This document shows positions 18,557-28,575 of a stretch of DNA of 51,857 nucleotides, one piece after another. A program made the position numbers and the translations under genes. Where the stretch lies: the NCBI GenBank assembly GCA_964523895.1, contig CAZGBJ010000018.1, positions 1-51,857 on the forward strand, read 5' to 3'. The notes under the pieces were generated by a model that made no database searches, was not told where the DNA came from, and saw nothing but the letters and a program-made list of their open reading frames with translations. Every line of letters starts with the position of its first letter. The stretch's first letter is position 1. This DNA is from UBA7359 sp964523895 (GTDB lineage: Bacteria; Pseudomonadota; Gammaproteobacteria; Eutrophobiales; Eutrophobiaceae).

Positions 18557-20563
18557 CTAGAAAGAATAACTCAAGTTAAATGCGACAAAATCACGATCAT
18601 TTAACAAATTATATCGACCCGCTCCCTGAAAAGACGTGTAGCTAACATCGGCTCGCCATTCATTTTGATAATCCGCACCCACTCCTAATGTGATAGCTCT
18701 TCGTCCTTCTACAAAATTGCCTCCGGGTCCAGGTGTGATACCGCTAACATCTTGAGATAAAGCAAACCTAGGTGAAACATTCACGGGACCAATAAAATTA
18801 TTATAAGTTAAACGACCCGCCATACGAAAACCCCAAGACGTGGCATCAGCAAAATTATCCGCACTTTCTGCAGCCTTGCCTGCATGTGCTCCGGTAGCTC
18901 CAGCATGAAAAGGGTTACCACTGGTAAATGTGCCAGGGCCATTCAGACGTAAGCTACTTTTATCAGGCATCCCATGAACATGGGTTACACCAACCTCACC
19001 GACAAGCACCCCTTGATTAGCACCCATAACTGGACCAAGAACTTTTGTTGCCGTGACCTGAACTTGACTAACATTTCGTTCAATAAAACCAGGAAGACGC
19101 TGATCAGTTCCTGTATTCGTGCAACCCGGATCGAGCTGATTTGTTCCAACTGCTGCATTTATTGCAATCAGAGGACATAATGCTTGTAGTAGCAACTCGA
19201 CATCATCAACCTGTAAAGGAGCATCATGTATTAAAGTATATTCCCCCTGAAAGGCAATCCCTTTTACCTGAGTATTAAAACTTAAACCAATGCGCTGAAT
19301 ATCTTGTGGATACTCAATCTGATAATTCGCTGTCTGTGCATATTGGTCAGTAGCCACAGCACTAGCTACCGCCGTCCTTGCTGCAGCACTACCACCTAGC
19401 GCGGCAAGAATTGCAGCACTACCACCAATTCCCACTGCCGAACCTATGGCATTAGTGACACCTGCCCCTGTTCCTGTAACTGCACTAATAATCGGTGTGC
19501 GGCTGTGATGATTAATAAAGAAAAGGCCAAATTCTGTATCATTTAATTCTTCAGCGAAATAGCGTAGGGCAAAACCAAACTCACCACCATTTCCTGGCTG
19601 ATCATCACCTGTTCGCAAGACCCCTAAAAAATCAGGATTAAACGCAGCCAATGGGGTTGCTGTACCTGGTAATACACCATTGATAAGCGCTGTCAGACCA
19701 CCAAAGGCAGTCCCCCTATCAGATCCAATAAAACCAGTTCCAAATGCGGCTCCACCAAAACCTAACATGACCTTCCTGCCTCCATCACCCACAAAGTCAT
19801 TGGTTGAGAAATAAGAACCAACTGGCTCTATGACTGTCCGCTCCCAATCATATTGGTAATAACCATCAAAGGATAAATTATCGGTCGGTGCAATAGAAAA
19901 ACTCACCATACCAACAGGCACCAAGGCATCTTTTATTTGTGAACCAGGTGTACGTAGCTTACTAACATCAAAGGGATTGATGACATTAATGCCATTTTGA
20001 ATAAAGGTACTCTCACCCCAACTTAATACTTGCTCCCCAACACGAATACTGGCTGGCATGGAACCAATATCAAAATCAGCCCAGATATACAGATCCTGTA
20101 AATTGATATTCTCTGTTACTAATCTATCTGCTTCACTGCTTAATGCTATTCGATCGCCAGCATCTTTGTTTTCATAATCTTTAAATCCATTAAAGCGTGT
20201 GAAAAGACCGAAGTTCCCGTAGGACAAATCAACTTCTGTAGTGAATTTCCCTAAATTGCTTATTAGTCCATCATTATAATTCTGATTACCATCATCCGAA
20301 TTTTCAGAAAAAGCCGTACCGGTTATGGAGGCATCTGTACCTGTTAACCCTGCTCCAATAGTATCTCCGGAAAGGCCTATAATTTGACTATCTGCTGTTG
20401 ACATTCTGAATCCAGATCCATAAATCAGAGTAGTATCAACACTGCCTGATAATTTTCCTTTTTCAAAACTAACAGCACTAACAGAAATTGGAAATTGTAA
20501 TAACAAAGATGATGCGAAAAGCGGAATAGCGACTCGCGATTTGATTAGTCCTGAAATACTCAC
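18557..20563 (-). CDS. DUF1302 outer-membrane protein
   Basis: About 668 residues from a GTG at 20563, chosen because AGGGGGTG lies 4 bases upstream; the frame is open further, to 20638. A signal peptide (RVAIPLFASSLLLQFPISVSA) is followed by a long region of alternating strands, ending in Phe (FNLSYSF), the mark of an outer-membrane beta-barrel. SGSVDTTLIYGSGFR and VGEQVLSWGESTFIQNGINV are DUF1302-type motifs. An Ala/Gly-rich loop near 380-420 is probably surface-exposed. It is first gene of the four-gene operon and likely the outer-membrane channel or receptor of the system. Confidence 0.87.
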   Translation of the reverse strand: MSISGLIKSRVAIPLFASSLLLQFPISVSAVSFEKGKLSGSVDTTLIYGSGFRMSTADSQIIGLSGDTIGAGLTGTDASITGTAFSENSDDGNQNYNDGLISNLGKFTTEVDLSYGNFGLFTRFNGFKDYENKDAGDRIALSSEADRLVTENINLQDLYIWADFDIGSMPASIRVGEQVLSWGESTFIQNGINVINPFDVSKLRTPGSQIKDALVPVGMVSFSIAPTDNLSFDGYYQYDWERTVIEPVGSYFSTNDFVGDGGRKVMLGFGGAAFGTGFIGSDRGTAFGGLTALINGVLPGTATPLAAFNPDFLGVLRTGDDQPGNGGEFGFALRYFAEELNDTEFGLFFINHHSRTPIISAVTGTGAGVTNAIGSAVGIGGSAAILAALGGSAAARTAVASAVATDQYAQTANYQIEYPQDIQRIGLSFNTQVKGIAFQGEYTLIHDAPLQVDDVELLLQALCPLIAINAAVGTNQLDPGCTNTGTDQRLPGFIERNVSQVQVTATKVLGPVMGANQGVLVGEVGVTHVHGMPDKSSLRLNGPGTFTSGNPFHAGATGAHAGKAAESADNFADATSWGFRMAGRLTYNNFIGPVNVSPRFALSQDVSGITPGPGGNFVEGRRAITLGVGADYQNEWRADVSYTSFQGAGRYNLLNDRDFVAFNLSYSF

Positions 20564-20735
20564 TAAACACCCCCTGTAAGTGAAATCCATCAGTTCATTT
20601 ATTGTTCTTCTGGAACAGTGCTTTATAAAATAAATCACTATTCACTTATTTATAAGTTTAGAGAATACTTCAAAACGTTATTAACTGCAAAATCAAGCAG
20701 TTATATTGCGCCGCAACATATTGTATTTCGTAAAA

Positions 20736-22028
20736 TTAAATATCCTGTGATATTTTTTCTGTCGTCGCAGAAAGACGATAAATCAGTGTCCTCAGGAAAA
20801 CCTTCAGAAACCTTACCTGACAATTTAATGATACTTGAGATATTACCGTTGAATTAATCTTCATCAAGGAAGTATTGCCTCTGGATTTAATCGAGGCAGT
20901 ACGTTTTGTCTTCGCCAGATAACCCATCTCACCAAAACAGTCGCCTTTCTGTAAAGTACGAATCACGGATGTATTTTTCATTACTTCAACATCACCATTG
21001 ATAATGATATAGAAACAATCATCCATATCACCTTCAACAATAATATCGTCATCACTATCGTATTCCTGCCAATTACTGGCGCGAAGTATTTCCCATATTT
21101 CTGCGTCAGGAAAGCCGGCAAAAAATTCCAGCTTTTTGACGGCATCAAATTTTTCTTGCGCAGAAATATCTTCTTTTGGTTTTTCAAGGCTATCAAATGC
21201 CTTAGTCAAATCAGCCGCAAGATCCAAACCCATTTGATAACGATTGGAGACAGCTTTCTCCAGCGCTTTAGAAACAATTTCGCTTAATGCATCAGGTAAA
21301 TCAGTGCGATGTTCACTCATTGCCGACGGTTCTTCATTCAATATTTTATTAACCAATTGAGAAAAGTTATCTGCCGGGAATGCCTGACGACCTGTGAGTA
21401 ATTCATACATGACAACGCCTAGAGAATAAATATCAGTCTGAGTTGTCACATGTTCTTCGCGTAGTTGTTCTGGCGACATGTATCTGGGGGAACCCATCAT
21501 GCCGCCCATCTGCGTTGTGGTTGAATCTGCGTTATAGAGATGAGCAATACTGAAATCACCAATTTTTACATCCTGATCGGGCGTAAAAAGAATGTTTGAA
21601 GGTTTGATATCTCTATGTACGACACCTTGTCGGTGAGCATAATCCAGTGCTTTTGCACATTTGAATATAATCTCTACGACCTTGTTTACTGGCAACAGGT
21701 TATCTGAACTGCAGTGCTGCTTTAAAGTCTTGCCGCCTTCAATATACTCCATAACAATATAGCAATTATCTTCATCAACACCCGCATCATAAATATTAAT
21801 TACATTTGGATGTGTTAAAAGACCCGCCGTATGAGCTTCATTGAAAAACATCTTGCGATAACGCTCACCAGACTCAGGATCATTTAATTCGTCGAGAAAA
21901 GCGACCTTAAGTGCGACCGGACGATCGATATAGGGATCATGTCCCAGATAGACAACACCCATACTACCCCTGTCGATTTCTTCTACAACCGCATATTTAC
22001 CTAGTTTTTCAGGGGCACTATGGCTCAT
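20736..22028 (-). CDS. Ser/Thr protein kinase with C-terminal cNMP-binding domain (copy 1)
   Basis: 430 residues. A Hanks-type kinase domain (about 10-280) has glycine loop DRGSMGVVY, ATP Lys K41, HRDIKPSN with catalytic D140, and DFS at 158-160 in place of DFG. A cyclic-nucleotide-binding fold (about 300-415) follows, with the phosphate-cassette-like GEMGYLAKTKRTAS. No TM segment is seen, so it is cytoplasmic. It probably phosphorylates proteins in response to a nucleotide. It is a close paralogue of the protein at 24523-25824 along its whole length. Its substrates are unknown; CBS and pgi lie between the two. Confidence 0.9.
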   Translation of the reverse strand: MSHSAPEKLGKYAVVEEIDRGSMGVVYLGHDPYIDRPVALKVAFLDELNDPESGERYRKMFFNEAHTAGLLTHPNVINIYDAGVDEDNCYIVMEYIEGGKTLKQHCSSDNLLPVNKVVEIIFKCAKALDYAHRQGVVHRDIKPSNILFTPDQDVKIGDFSIAHLYNADSTTTQMGGMMGSPRYMSPEQLREEHVTTQTDIYSLGVVMYELLTGRQAFPADNFSQLVNKILNEEPSAMSEHRTDLPDALSEIVSKALEKAVSNRYQMGLDLAADLTKAFDSLEKPKEDISAQEKFDAVKKLEFFAGFPDAEIWEILRASNWQEYDSDDDIIVEGDMDDCFYIIINGDVEVMKNTSVIRTLQKGDCFGEMGYLAKTKRTASIKSRGNTSLMKINSTVISQVSLNCQVRFLKVFLRTLIYRLSATTEKISQDI

Positions 22029-22318
22029 TTTTTTATGTCATCAATTTTATAAAAAGACGTGTTCTTTAATGTGCATTGCAACAAATACCACGAAAAAAAC
22101 CGGATGACATTGTTACAACTTCTTTATAGATAGTAATGTATCTCTATTGATTTTAATAGCAAATATAGTGTCAGGCTGGGGCGACAAACAAGCATACACT
22201 TCCTGATAAATTCGCTAGTGTTGACCCTAATTATAAGGTAACTATACTTAAATCATGGGTATGAAGTGGCACACATTGTGTATGCTATATCAGGCTGGAT
22301 ATAAACGGGGATACATAT
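22029..22318. other. Divergent spacer, no gene found
   Basis: 290 bases between the minus-strand kinase and the plus-strand CBS gene. It must hold both promoters; I see no long repeat, RNA gene or coding frame. A run ACGGGGATACATAT just before the CBS ATG is a modest ribosome binding site. Confidence 0.5.
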
Positions 22319-22756
22319 ATGACAACAACAGTAAATCAACTGCTTAATAGCAAAAATGATGAGATTTTCTCTGTAGAACCAAACACTCTTGTTATTGACG
22401 CCATTAGGATGCTAACTGAACGAAAAGTTGGTGCTTTGCTTGTTATAGAAGGTGATAAATTGGTAGGGATTTTTTCAGAACGAGATTACACCAGAAAAGT
22501 TATTCTTAATGACAGAAACTCGTCAGAAACAATAGTCAGCGAAATAATGACATCTGAGGTAAAAACAGTAAGCCCATCTCAAACTATTGATGAGTGCATG
22601 GTTATTATGTCGGAAAATCATATTCGACATTTGCCTATTGTCGAAAATGATGTGCCAGTTAGTGTGTTATCAATTATGGACGTTGTGAAAAACATTATTT
22701 CCGAAAAAGAATTTATCATTGAACAGCTGGAACACTATATAACAGATACAGCTTGA
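22319..22756 (+). CDS. CBS-domain protein
   Basis: 145 residues made of two CBS motifs (about 10-65 and 75-135), with typical repeats RKVGALLVIEGDKLVGIFSERD and NHIRHLPIVENDVPVSVLS. Stand-alone CBS pairs bind adenosine nucleotides and act as energy sensors or regulatory subunits (family knowledge). No other domain is fused. It lies between the divergent kinase gene and pgi. Its partner is not evident, but its position next to two kinases with nucleotide-binding domains suggests a shared signalling task (weak inference). Confidence 0.88.
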   Translation: MTTTVNQLLNSKNDEIFSVEPNTLVIDAIRMLTERKVGALLVIEGDKLVGIFSERDYTRKVILNDRNSSETIVSEIMTSEVKTVSPSQTIDECMVIMSENHIRHLPIVENDVPVSVLSIMDVVKNIISEKEFIIEQLEHYITDTA

Positions 22757-22930
22757 CCGGTTTTACTAGACTAAGGTCATTAAACATACCTCTCCAAATT
22801 ATTTATAGAGATATTTGCACGATAGTTCTTTAAGCTGACTGCAATATTTTCTATTTACCTGTTAGATGGATAATCAAACCTGTTAAAATGGGCTGTGCTA
22901 TTTTAAATTTACATATAGCTACACACATTA

Positions 22931-24511
22931 ATGTCTATATCAACTGAAAAACAAACCATCAATAAACAATTAACATCGCATTATCAAGCGATGCGAAATA
23001 TTCACATGCGTGATTTATTTATGCATGACAAACAAAGAGGAAATAAATTCTTATATCAATTTTCTGAACTTTATATTGATTATTCAAAAAATATTATTTC
23101 ATCTGAAACATTAGATTTGCTTTATAAATTTGCCAAAGCATCCGATATTGAAAAGTCGATTAAAGCAATGTTTAACGGTGAAAAAATTAATGTCACTGAA
23201 AACCGTGCAGTATTACACACCGCTTTAAGAAGTAATTCTGATCAAAGCCTGAAAATAGACGGCATTAATATTATCGAACAAGTACACAGCGCACTCGAAA
23301 AAATTAAACAGCTTGTAACAGCAATTCATGATGGCAATTTTAAAGGCTGGACAGGAAAACCAATTGATACCTTCGTTAATATTGGCATAGGTGGTTCTGA
23401 TCTCGGCTCAAAAATGGTAATTGATGCATTAACTGAATATCGACAAGGTAATACACGTTCTTTCTTTATCTCCAATGTCGATTATCAGGCTATAGCTTCT
23501 TTACAAAAAACAATAAATCCTGAAACAACGCTATTTATTATTTCCTCCAAATCTTTCAGCACGCAAGAAACCCTGACAAATGCAAACACATTAAAAGAAT
23601 GGATGCTGGAATCCGGCTGTCCGGACATCAATAAACATTTCATTGCCGTTACTAATAATCTACAAGCAGCAAAAGAATTTGGTATTGATTCGGAAAATAT
23701 TTTCGAAATATGGGACTGGGTCGGCGGCCGTTTCTCACTTTGGTCAGCAATGGGGGTACCTATAGCACTCGCTATTGGTTTTGATAATTTCAAGAATCTG
23801 CTTACAGGTGCTCGTGAGATGGATGAGCATTTTATGCAAACATCCATTGAAGAAAACATCCCGGTCACCCTCGCCTTGCTTGATTATTGGTACAATAATT
23901 ATTTTGATGCGCGGACACATGCGTTTATACCTTACGATGAATCACTCAAACTCTTTCCCGAATATTTATCGCAATTGTTTATGGAGAGCAATGGTAAATC
24001 ATCCGACTTGTCAGGACATAGGATCGATCACAAAACCATGCCAGTGACATGGGGCTCTGTAGGCACACAAGCACAACATTCTTTTTTTCAATTGTTACAT
24101 CAGGGAACACAGATGGTATCCATCGATTTTCTTGCACCATTATCAAAAAAAGGAAATCAAGAACATCATGCTTTGTTATTGGCCAACTGCTTCGCACAAT
24201 CTCAGGCCTTGATGCATGGAGAAAATAATACTGATCCACACAAATATTTTGCTGGTAATAAGCCCAGTACCACTATTTTATATTCTGAATTAACACCCAA
24301 AACACTAGGTTCATTGATAGCAATGTATGAACACCGTACCTTTGTTCAAGGTTTATTATGGCAAATCAATTCATTTGACCAATGGGGCGTTGAGCTAGGG
24401 AAAAAAATGGCTGTGAAACTCTATGAAAACCTGAACTCAAAAACGGCAGACGAAGAACTGGATTCCTCCACAAAAAACCTGATTGAACTCTATAAGAAAA
24501 CTAAACAATAA
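22931..24511 (+). CDS. pgi: Glucose-6-phosphate isomerase
   Basis: 526 residues (E. coli Pgi 549). It interconverts glucose-6-phosphate and fructose-6-phosphate in the cytoplasm. Recognisable motifs are NIGIGGSDLGSKMV near 150, the isomerase signature GGRFSLWSAMG near 267 and GTQAQHSFFQLLHQGT near 378 with the catalytic His region. It ends 11 bases from the convergent end of the second kinase gene, leaving no room for a separate terminator. Confidence 0.96.
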   Translation: MSISTEKQTINKQLTSHYQAMRNIHMRDLFMHDKQRGNKFLYQFSELYIDYSKNIISSETLDLLYKFAKASDIEKSIKAMFNGEKINVTENRAVLHTALRSNSDQSLKIDGINIIEQVHSALEKIKQLVTAIHDGNFKGWTGKPIDTFVNIGIGGSDLGSKMVIDALTEYRQGNTRSFFISNVDYQAIASLQKTINPETTLFIISSKSFSTQETLTNANTLKEWMLESGCPDINKHFIAVTNNLQAAKEFGIDSENIFEIWDWVGGRFSLWSAMGVPIALAIGFDNFKNLLTGAREMDEHFMQTSIEENIPVTLALLDYWYNNYFDARTHAFIPYDESLKLFPEYLSQLFMESNGKSSDLSGHRIDHKTMPVTWGSVGTQAQHSFFQLLHQGTQMVSIDFLAPLSKKGNQEHHALLLANCFAQSQALMHGENNTDPHKYFAGNKPSTTILYSELTPKTLGSLIAMYEHRTFVQGLLWQINSFDQWGVELGKKMAVKLYENLNSKTADEELDSSTKNLIELYKKTKQ

Positions 24512-24522
24512 AAAAATCTGGC

Positions 24523-25824
24523 TTATTCCTGTCTGGAAGCATACATCGCGGTAGTATCTGAAAGACGTTTAACCAGGGTCTGCATGAAGACGCGACTAAA
24601 GTGTAACTGACATTCAATTGATACCTGTTCAATTAATGTTGCATTCACTTTCATTAACTCAACACGATTCTTGGCTAGGATTGTTGCCGTTCGTTCAGCC
24701 TTGCTAAGATAAGCCATTTCGCCAAAGCAGTCTCCGCTCTCTAGATGTCCGACAAGTGCACCATCCTTATAGACATCTACTTCACCTGAAGTAATGATAT
24801 AAAATGAATCATCAATATCCCCTTCAACAATAATTTGAGCCCCGGCGTCAAATGACTGCCAAATACAAGCCTGTATGATTTCCCATATTTCTGACTCGGG
24901 AAATTCATTAAAAAAATTTAATGACTGGATTGTATTAAATTTTTCCTGAGCTTCAACATCTTGTTGAGGCTCTTCAAGATAATCAAATGCCAGGCTCAAA
25001 TCTGCAGCAAAGTTTAAACCCATCTTGTATCTTTTTTCAGGATTCTTCTGTAAAGCATGGTAAATGATCTTTTCAAGAATTTCCGGAACATCGGATCGGT
25101 GCGTACTTAAAGCTGGATGTTTCTCGTTTATAATCATATGAATCAAACGAGAAAAACTATCGGCAGTAAAAGGATGTTTGCCAGTTAATAATTCATACAT
25201 GACGATGCCCAATGAGAACAAATCCGTTTGATTTGTTATCACATCTTCCTGCACCTGTTCTGGCGACATGTATCGTGGTGAACCAACAAAGCCCATAGGC
25301 ATAGTATTAGTTGTGTCGGAAGTCATTAAATGCGCAATACTAAAATCTGCAATCTTCACATCTCGATCTTTGGTAATCAGGATATTAGTTGGCTTAATAT
25401 CCCGATGAATAACGCCATTACGATGTGCATAATCTAATGCCTTTGCACATTTAAATATAATTTCAACAACTGTTTCGAAAGGCAACAGATTCTGGGCATT
25501 GCAATAAGTTTTAAGCGTATCGCCATTTTCGACTAATTCCATAACGATATAGCAATGATCGCCATCATCGCTTTCTTCAACACCCGCATCCAATATCCCG
25601 ACAATATTTGGATGTTTTAATGTTCCAGCAGTATGCGCTTCATTAAAGAACATTCTGCGGTATCTTTCTCCTGACTCCTTGTCGTTTAAAGACTCTGACA
25701 TAGCCACTTTCACGGCAACATCTTGATCAGCAAATGGATCATGTCCCTTGTAAACAATCCCCATACTGCCACGACCGACTTGCTCTTTTATTTCATATTT
25801 GCCAAGTTTTTCAGGAATATTCAT
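24523..25824 (-). CDS. Ser/Thr protein kinase with C-terminal cNMP-binding domain (copy 2)
   Basis: 433 residues, same architecture as the protein at 20736-22028: kinase domain with GRGSMGIVY, Lys K39, HRDIKPTN and again DFS instead of DFG, then a cNMP-binding fold with GEMAYLSKAERTAT. Both copies keep long identical stretches such as RYMSPEQ, EIIFKCAKALDYAHR and ESGERYR, so a duplication is clear. The pair brackets CBS–pgi. Divergence is concentrated after the catalytic loop and at the C-terminal end. Confidence 0.9.
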   Translation of the reverse strand: MNIPEKLGKYEIKEQVGRGSMGIVYKGHDPFADQDVAVKVAMSESLNDKESGERYRRMFFNEAHTAGTLKHPNIVGILDAGVEESDDGDHCYIVMELVENGDTLKTYCNAQNLLPFETVVEIIFKCAKALDYAHRNGVIHRDIKPTNILITKDRDVKIADFSIAHLMTSDTTNTMPMGFVGSPRYMSPEQVQEDVITNQTDLFSLGIVMYELLTGKHPFTADSFSRLIHMIINEKHPALSTHRSDVPEILEKIIYHALQKNPEKRYKMGLNFAADLSLAFDYLEEPQQDVEAQEKFNTIQSLNFFNEFPESEIWEIIQACIWQSFDAGAQIIVEGDIDDSFYIITSGEVDVYKDGALVGHLESGDCFGEMAYLSKAERTATILAKNRVELMKVNATLIEQVSIECQLHFSRVFMQTLVKRLSDTTAMYASRQE

Positions 25825-26169
25825 TTATAGATTAAAATACATTATTTATAATGAGTTACATCATATAATTAAAACACATTATTGATAAAGGGTCTGTTTA
25901 TCTTTCATTTTTACCACTGCTGGCGATTATTTTTGTATCCAGCGAGGCGGAAAGAGCGAGGTGTAGTTATTCTACATGAGCGATTGACAACGACGCTGGA
26001 GGCAAAAATGAAAGATAAACAGACACTAAATTGAGTCTTATCTGAAGATTGTTAATTAAACGCCTTCAACAACATGGTCACATTTTTAGAAATGAGTATA
26101 GTTGCCAATAAACGACATACCTCTGTCCTTGTTTGCTAAGACATTTAAAAAAAGGTTAAACCACACATT
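25825..26169. other. Intergenic region with an inverted-repeat element
   Basis: 345 bases between the kinase start and the first phosphonate gene. It contains the element at 25892-26024. The remaining about 140 bases before the nucleotidyltransferase ATG presumably hold the promoter of the phosphonate operon. I see no coding frame or RNA gene. Confidence 0.5.
25892..26024. repeat. 133-bp inverted-repeat element (MITE-like)
   Basis: The terminal 24 bases at 25892-25915 and 26001-26024 are inverted copies with one mismatch (outer sequence GTCTGTTTATCTTTCATTTT). The core also folds: CCAGCG near 25939 pairs with CGCTGG near 25994, and TGTAG-TTATT-CTACA is at the centre. No coding potential. The arms read as a long hairpin in either orientation. 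Confidence 0.8.
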
Positions 26170-26919
26170 ATGAAGGCTATTATTCTTGCTGCAGGCATAG
26201 GCAACCGGCTCGGTGATCTATCAGGAGACAAACCTAAATCTTTACTTGAATTTGAAGGCAAAAGTTTATTAAAACGCCATATTGAAATTCTTGAAGCAAA
26301 TAAGATTAATGAAATAACTATTGTTACTGGCTATCAATCAGAAATGATTATGAGTCATCTTGAAGATTCAGCCGTTTCGATAAAGTACGTCTATAATGAA
26401 CGATATACTGAAGGCAGCATTATTAGTCTAGGTTGCGCACATGAAATACTCTTCAATGAAGCTGAATTCATCCTCATGGATGCTGATGTACTCTATGATC
26501 AGGAAATGATTCGTCGCCTGGCCAACACAGAGATAAATAATTGCCTGTTAATGGACAAAGATTTTATTCCCGGCGACGAACCCGTTAAAATTTGTGTTGA
26601 TAACAACGGCAGCATTAATGAATTTAGAAAACAAATCGCTGACGATCTCGAATATAATACCCAAGGTGAGTCCGTTGGATTTTTCAAATTTACCAAGCTT
26701 ATTGGCACCTCTCTACTTGGACGTATAGATGATTATCTGTCTAAGGGAGAAAATGATACGCCCTATGAAGAAGCAATACGCGACTTGTTATTAACCTATC
26801 CGGAACAATTTGGTTATGAAGATGTCACTGGTGTGCCATGGATTGAAATAGATTTTCCTGAAGATATAAAACGCGCGCAAGAAGAAATATTACCTGCGCT
26901 AAGCTCCATCAATAACTAA
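26170..26919 (+). CDS. Nucleotidyltransferase, probable CTP:phosphonate cytidylyltransferase
   Basis: 249 residues. A Rossmann-like nucleotidyltransferase with intact signature LAAGIGNRL at 6-14, DKPKSLLEFEGKSLL, metal Asp pair LMDADVLYD and C-terminal PWIEIDFPED. It resembles LicC-type phosphocholine cytidylyltransferases. Being the first gene of a 2-aminoethylphosphonate operon, it probably makes CMP-aminoethylphosphonate from CTP, as PntC does (inference). It ends 18 bases before the PEP mutase gene. Confidence 0.8.
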   Translation: MKAIILAAGIGNRLGDLSGDKPKSLLEFEGKSLLKRHIEILEANKINEITIVTGYQSEMIMSHLEDSAVSIKYVYNERYTEGSIISLGCAHEILFNEAEFILMDADVLYDQEMIRRLANTEINNCLLMDKDFIPGDEPVKICVDNNGSINEFRKQIADDLEYNTQGESVGFFKFTKLIGTSLLGRIDDYLSKGENDTPYEEAIRDLLLTYPEQFGYEDVTGVPWIEIDFPEDIKRAQEEILPALSSINN

Positions 26920-26937
26920 TTAGTTCTGTGCTATATA

Positions 26938-28575
26938 ATGTCCCCAAAAAAAATGTCTAATCATAGTAAATGTAAACAACTTCGATCACTGCTTGAGTCA
27001 GGCGAACTTGAATTTATCCTTGAAGCACATAATGGTGTTTCTGCCAGTATTGTTGAACGTGCTGGTTTTAAAGGAATATGGGGAAGTGGGCTTGCCCTAT
27101 CCTCACAGTTTGGTGTCAGAGATAGTAATGAAGCCAGCTGGACGCAGGTGGTCGACATGCTTGAATTTATGTCTGATGCGACATCAATACCTATATTACT
27201 TGACGGTGATACAGGTTATGGCAATTTCAACAATATGCGTCGGCTTGTAAGGAAACTCGAACAACGTAATATCGCTGGCGTTTGCATTGAAGACAAACAA
27301 TTCCCAAAAACAAATAGTTTTATCGATGGTAATAAACAACCTTTGGCTGATATCGATGAATTCTGTGGAAAAATAAAAGCAGGTAAAGACAGTCAAGCTG
27401 ATGATGATTTTACAATTGTTGCCAGAGTAGAAGCATTGATTGCCGGTTGGGGCTTAACTGAAGCGCTTAAAAGAGCAGAGGCTTATCACAAAGCTGGAGC
27501 TAATGGCATATTAATTCATAGTAAGTCATCAAGACCTGATGAAATTCTCGCTTTTGCTAAAGAATGGGCAGGACGTTCACCACTGGTTATCGTACCTACC
27601 AAGTATTACAGCACGCCAACCGATGCTTTTCGCAAAGCCGGTATTGACCTGGTTATCTGGGCAAACCATATGATTCGTTCATCCATTTCAGCAATGGAAA
27701 AAACGAGTAAAACTATTTTTGAGTCGGAATCATTAGCGGATGTCGAAGATAAAATTGCCAGCGTCGATCATATCTTTGAATTACAGGGCACAGATGAATT
27801 AAGCCGCGCTCAAAAACGTTATCTTAATCAAGAATCTAATATTCATGCGATTATTCTTGCTGCTAGCAGAGGTAATGAATTACACGAATTAACACATGAC
27901 AAACCCAAAGCAATGATTAGCATTGGCGGCAAAACTTTATTGGCTCGATTAATGGATGGATTGAAAAAAGCAGGCATTAATAAATCAACCGTCATTGCCG
28001 GTTATAAAGCAGACGCTATTAATTTAACTGGAATTGAAAAATGTATTAATGATGATTTTGAAAATGGCGATGAGTTACAAACATTGATTTGCGCACAAGA
28101 TAATTTCAATGATGATATGTTGATCCTCTATAGCGATCTGCTATTCAGGGAATACATTCTCAGAGACTTGATTGAGACAGAGGGCGAAGTTGTCATTATT
28201 GTCGATTCAGCTTTAGATAATCCCAATATTTCCGGTTCACCTGATTATGCCTATTGCAGTAAAGACGATGATCGTTCTCCGTTTATGCAAAATGTAACAC
28301 TGACACAAGTTTCTTCATCAGCAACTGAATCACGCAAAAGCCCATCCGGTTACTGGATCGGTATGATGCGCGTTAGACAACAAGGACGCGAGTGGCTGGA
28401 AGCAGCTCTGGAAGAATTAAAATCTGAATCAAACTTTAATGATCTGACATTACCTGATCTATTGAATTATTTGATACAGCAAGGAAAACCCATCAATGTA
28501 CATTATATTGACGGACACTGGCTTGATGTAAATTCGCTTGATGATATAGATCGCGCTGGCGACTTCACCCAATGA
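26938..28575 (+). CDS. pepM: Phosphoenolpyruvate mutase fused to a nucleotidyltransferase-like domain
   Basis: 545 residues. The N-terminal isocitrate-lyase/PEP-mutase barrel (about 10-290) has the diagnostic EDKQFPKTNS at 118-127 (consensus EDK-x5-NS), plus LLDGDTGYGNF. It rearranges PEP to phosphonopyruvate, the committing step of phosphonate synthesis. The C-terminal domain (about 302-545) resembles a nucleotidyltransferase but its signature is altered: LAASRGNEL instead of LAAG-x-G-x-RL, and YSDLLF where the neighbour has MDADVLYD. The fused domain may therefore be regulatory or inactive. The start could also be the ATG 15 bases further in; neither has a strong ribosome binding site. Confidence 0.92.
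   Translation: MSPKKMSNHSKCKQLRSLLESGELEFILEAHNGVSASIVERAGFKGIWGSGLALSSQFGVRDSNEASWTQVVDMLEFMSDATSIPILLDGDTGYGNFNNMRRLVRKLEQRNIAGVCIEDKQFPKTNSFIDGNKQPLADIDEFCGKIKAGKDSQADDDFTIVARVEALIAGWGLTEALKRAEAYHKAGANGILIHSKSSRPDEILAFAKEWAGRSPLVIVPTKYYSTPTDAFRKAGIDLVIWANHMIRSSISAMEKTSKTIFESESLADVEDKIASVDHIFELQGTDELSRAQKRYLNQESNIHAIILAASRGNELHELTHDKPKAMISIGGKTLLARLMDGLKKAGINKSTVIAGYKADAINLTGIEKCINDDFENGDELQTLICAQDNFNDDMLILYSDLLFREYILRDLIETEGEVVIIVDSALDNPNISGSPDYAYCSKDDDRSPFMQNVTLTQVSSSATESRKSPSGYWIGMMRVRQQGREWLEAALEELKSESNFNDLTLPDLLNYLIQQGKPINVHYIDGHWLDVNSLDDIDRAGDFTQ

Noticed and set aside
20564..20857. Extended DUF1302 start (20638) and a plus-strand frame at 20618-20857
   Set aside because: A GTG with a strong ribosome binding site at 20563 directly precedes the signal peptide. 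The plus frame overlaps the kinase gene end and lacks features.
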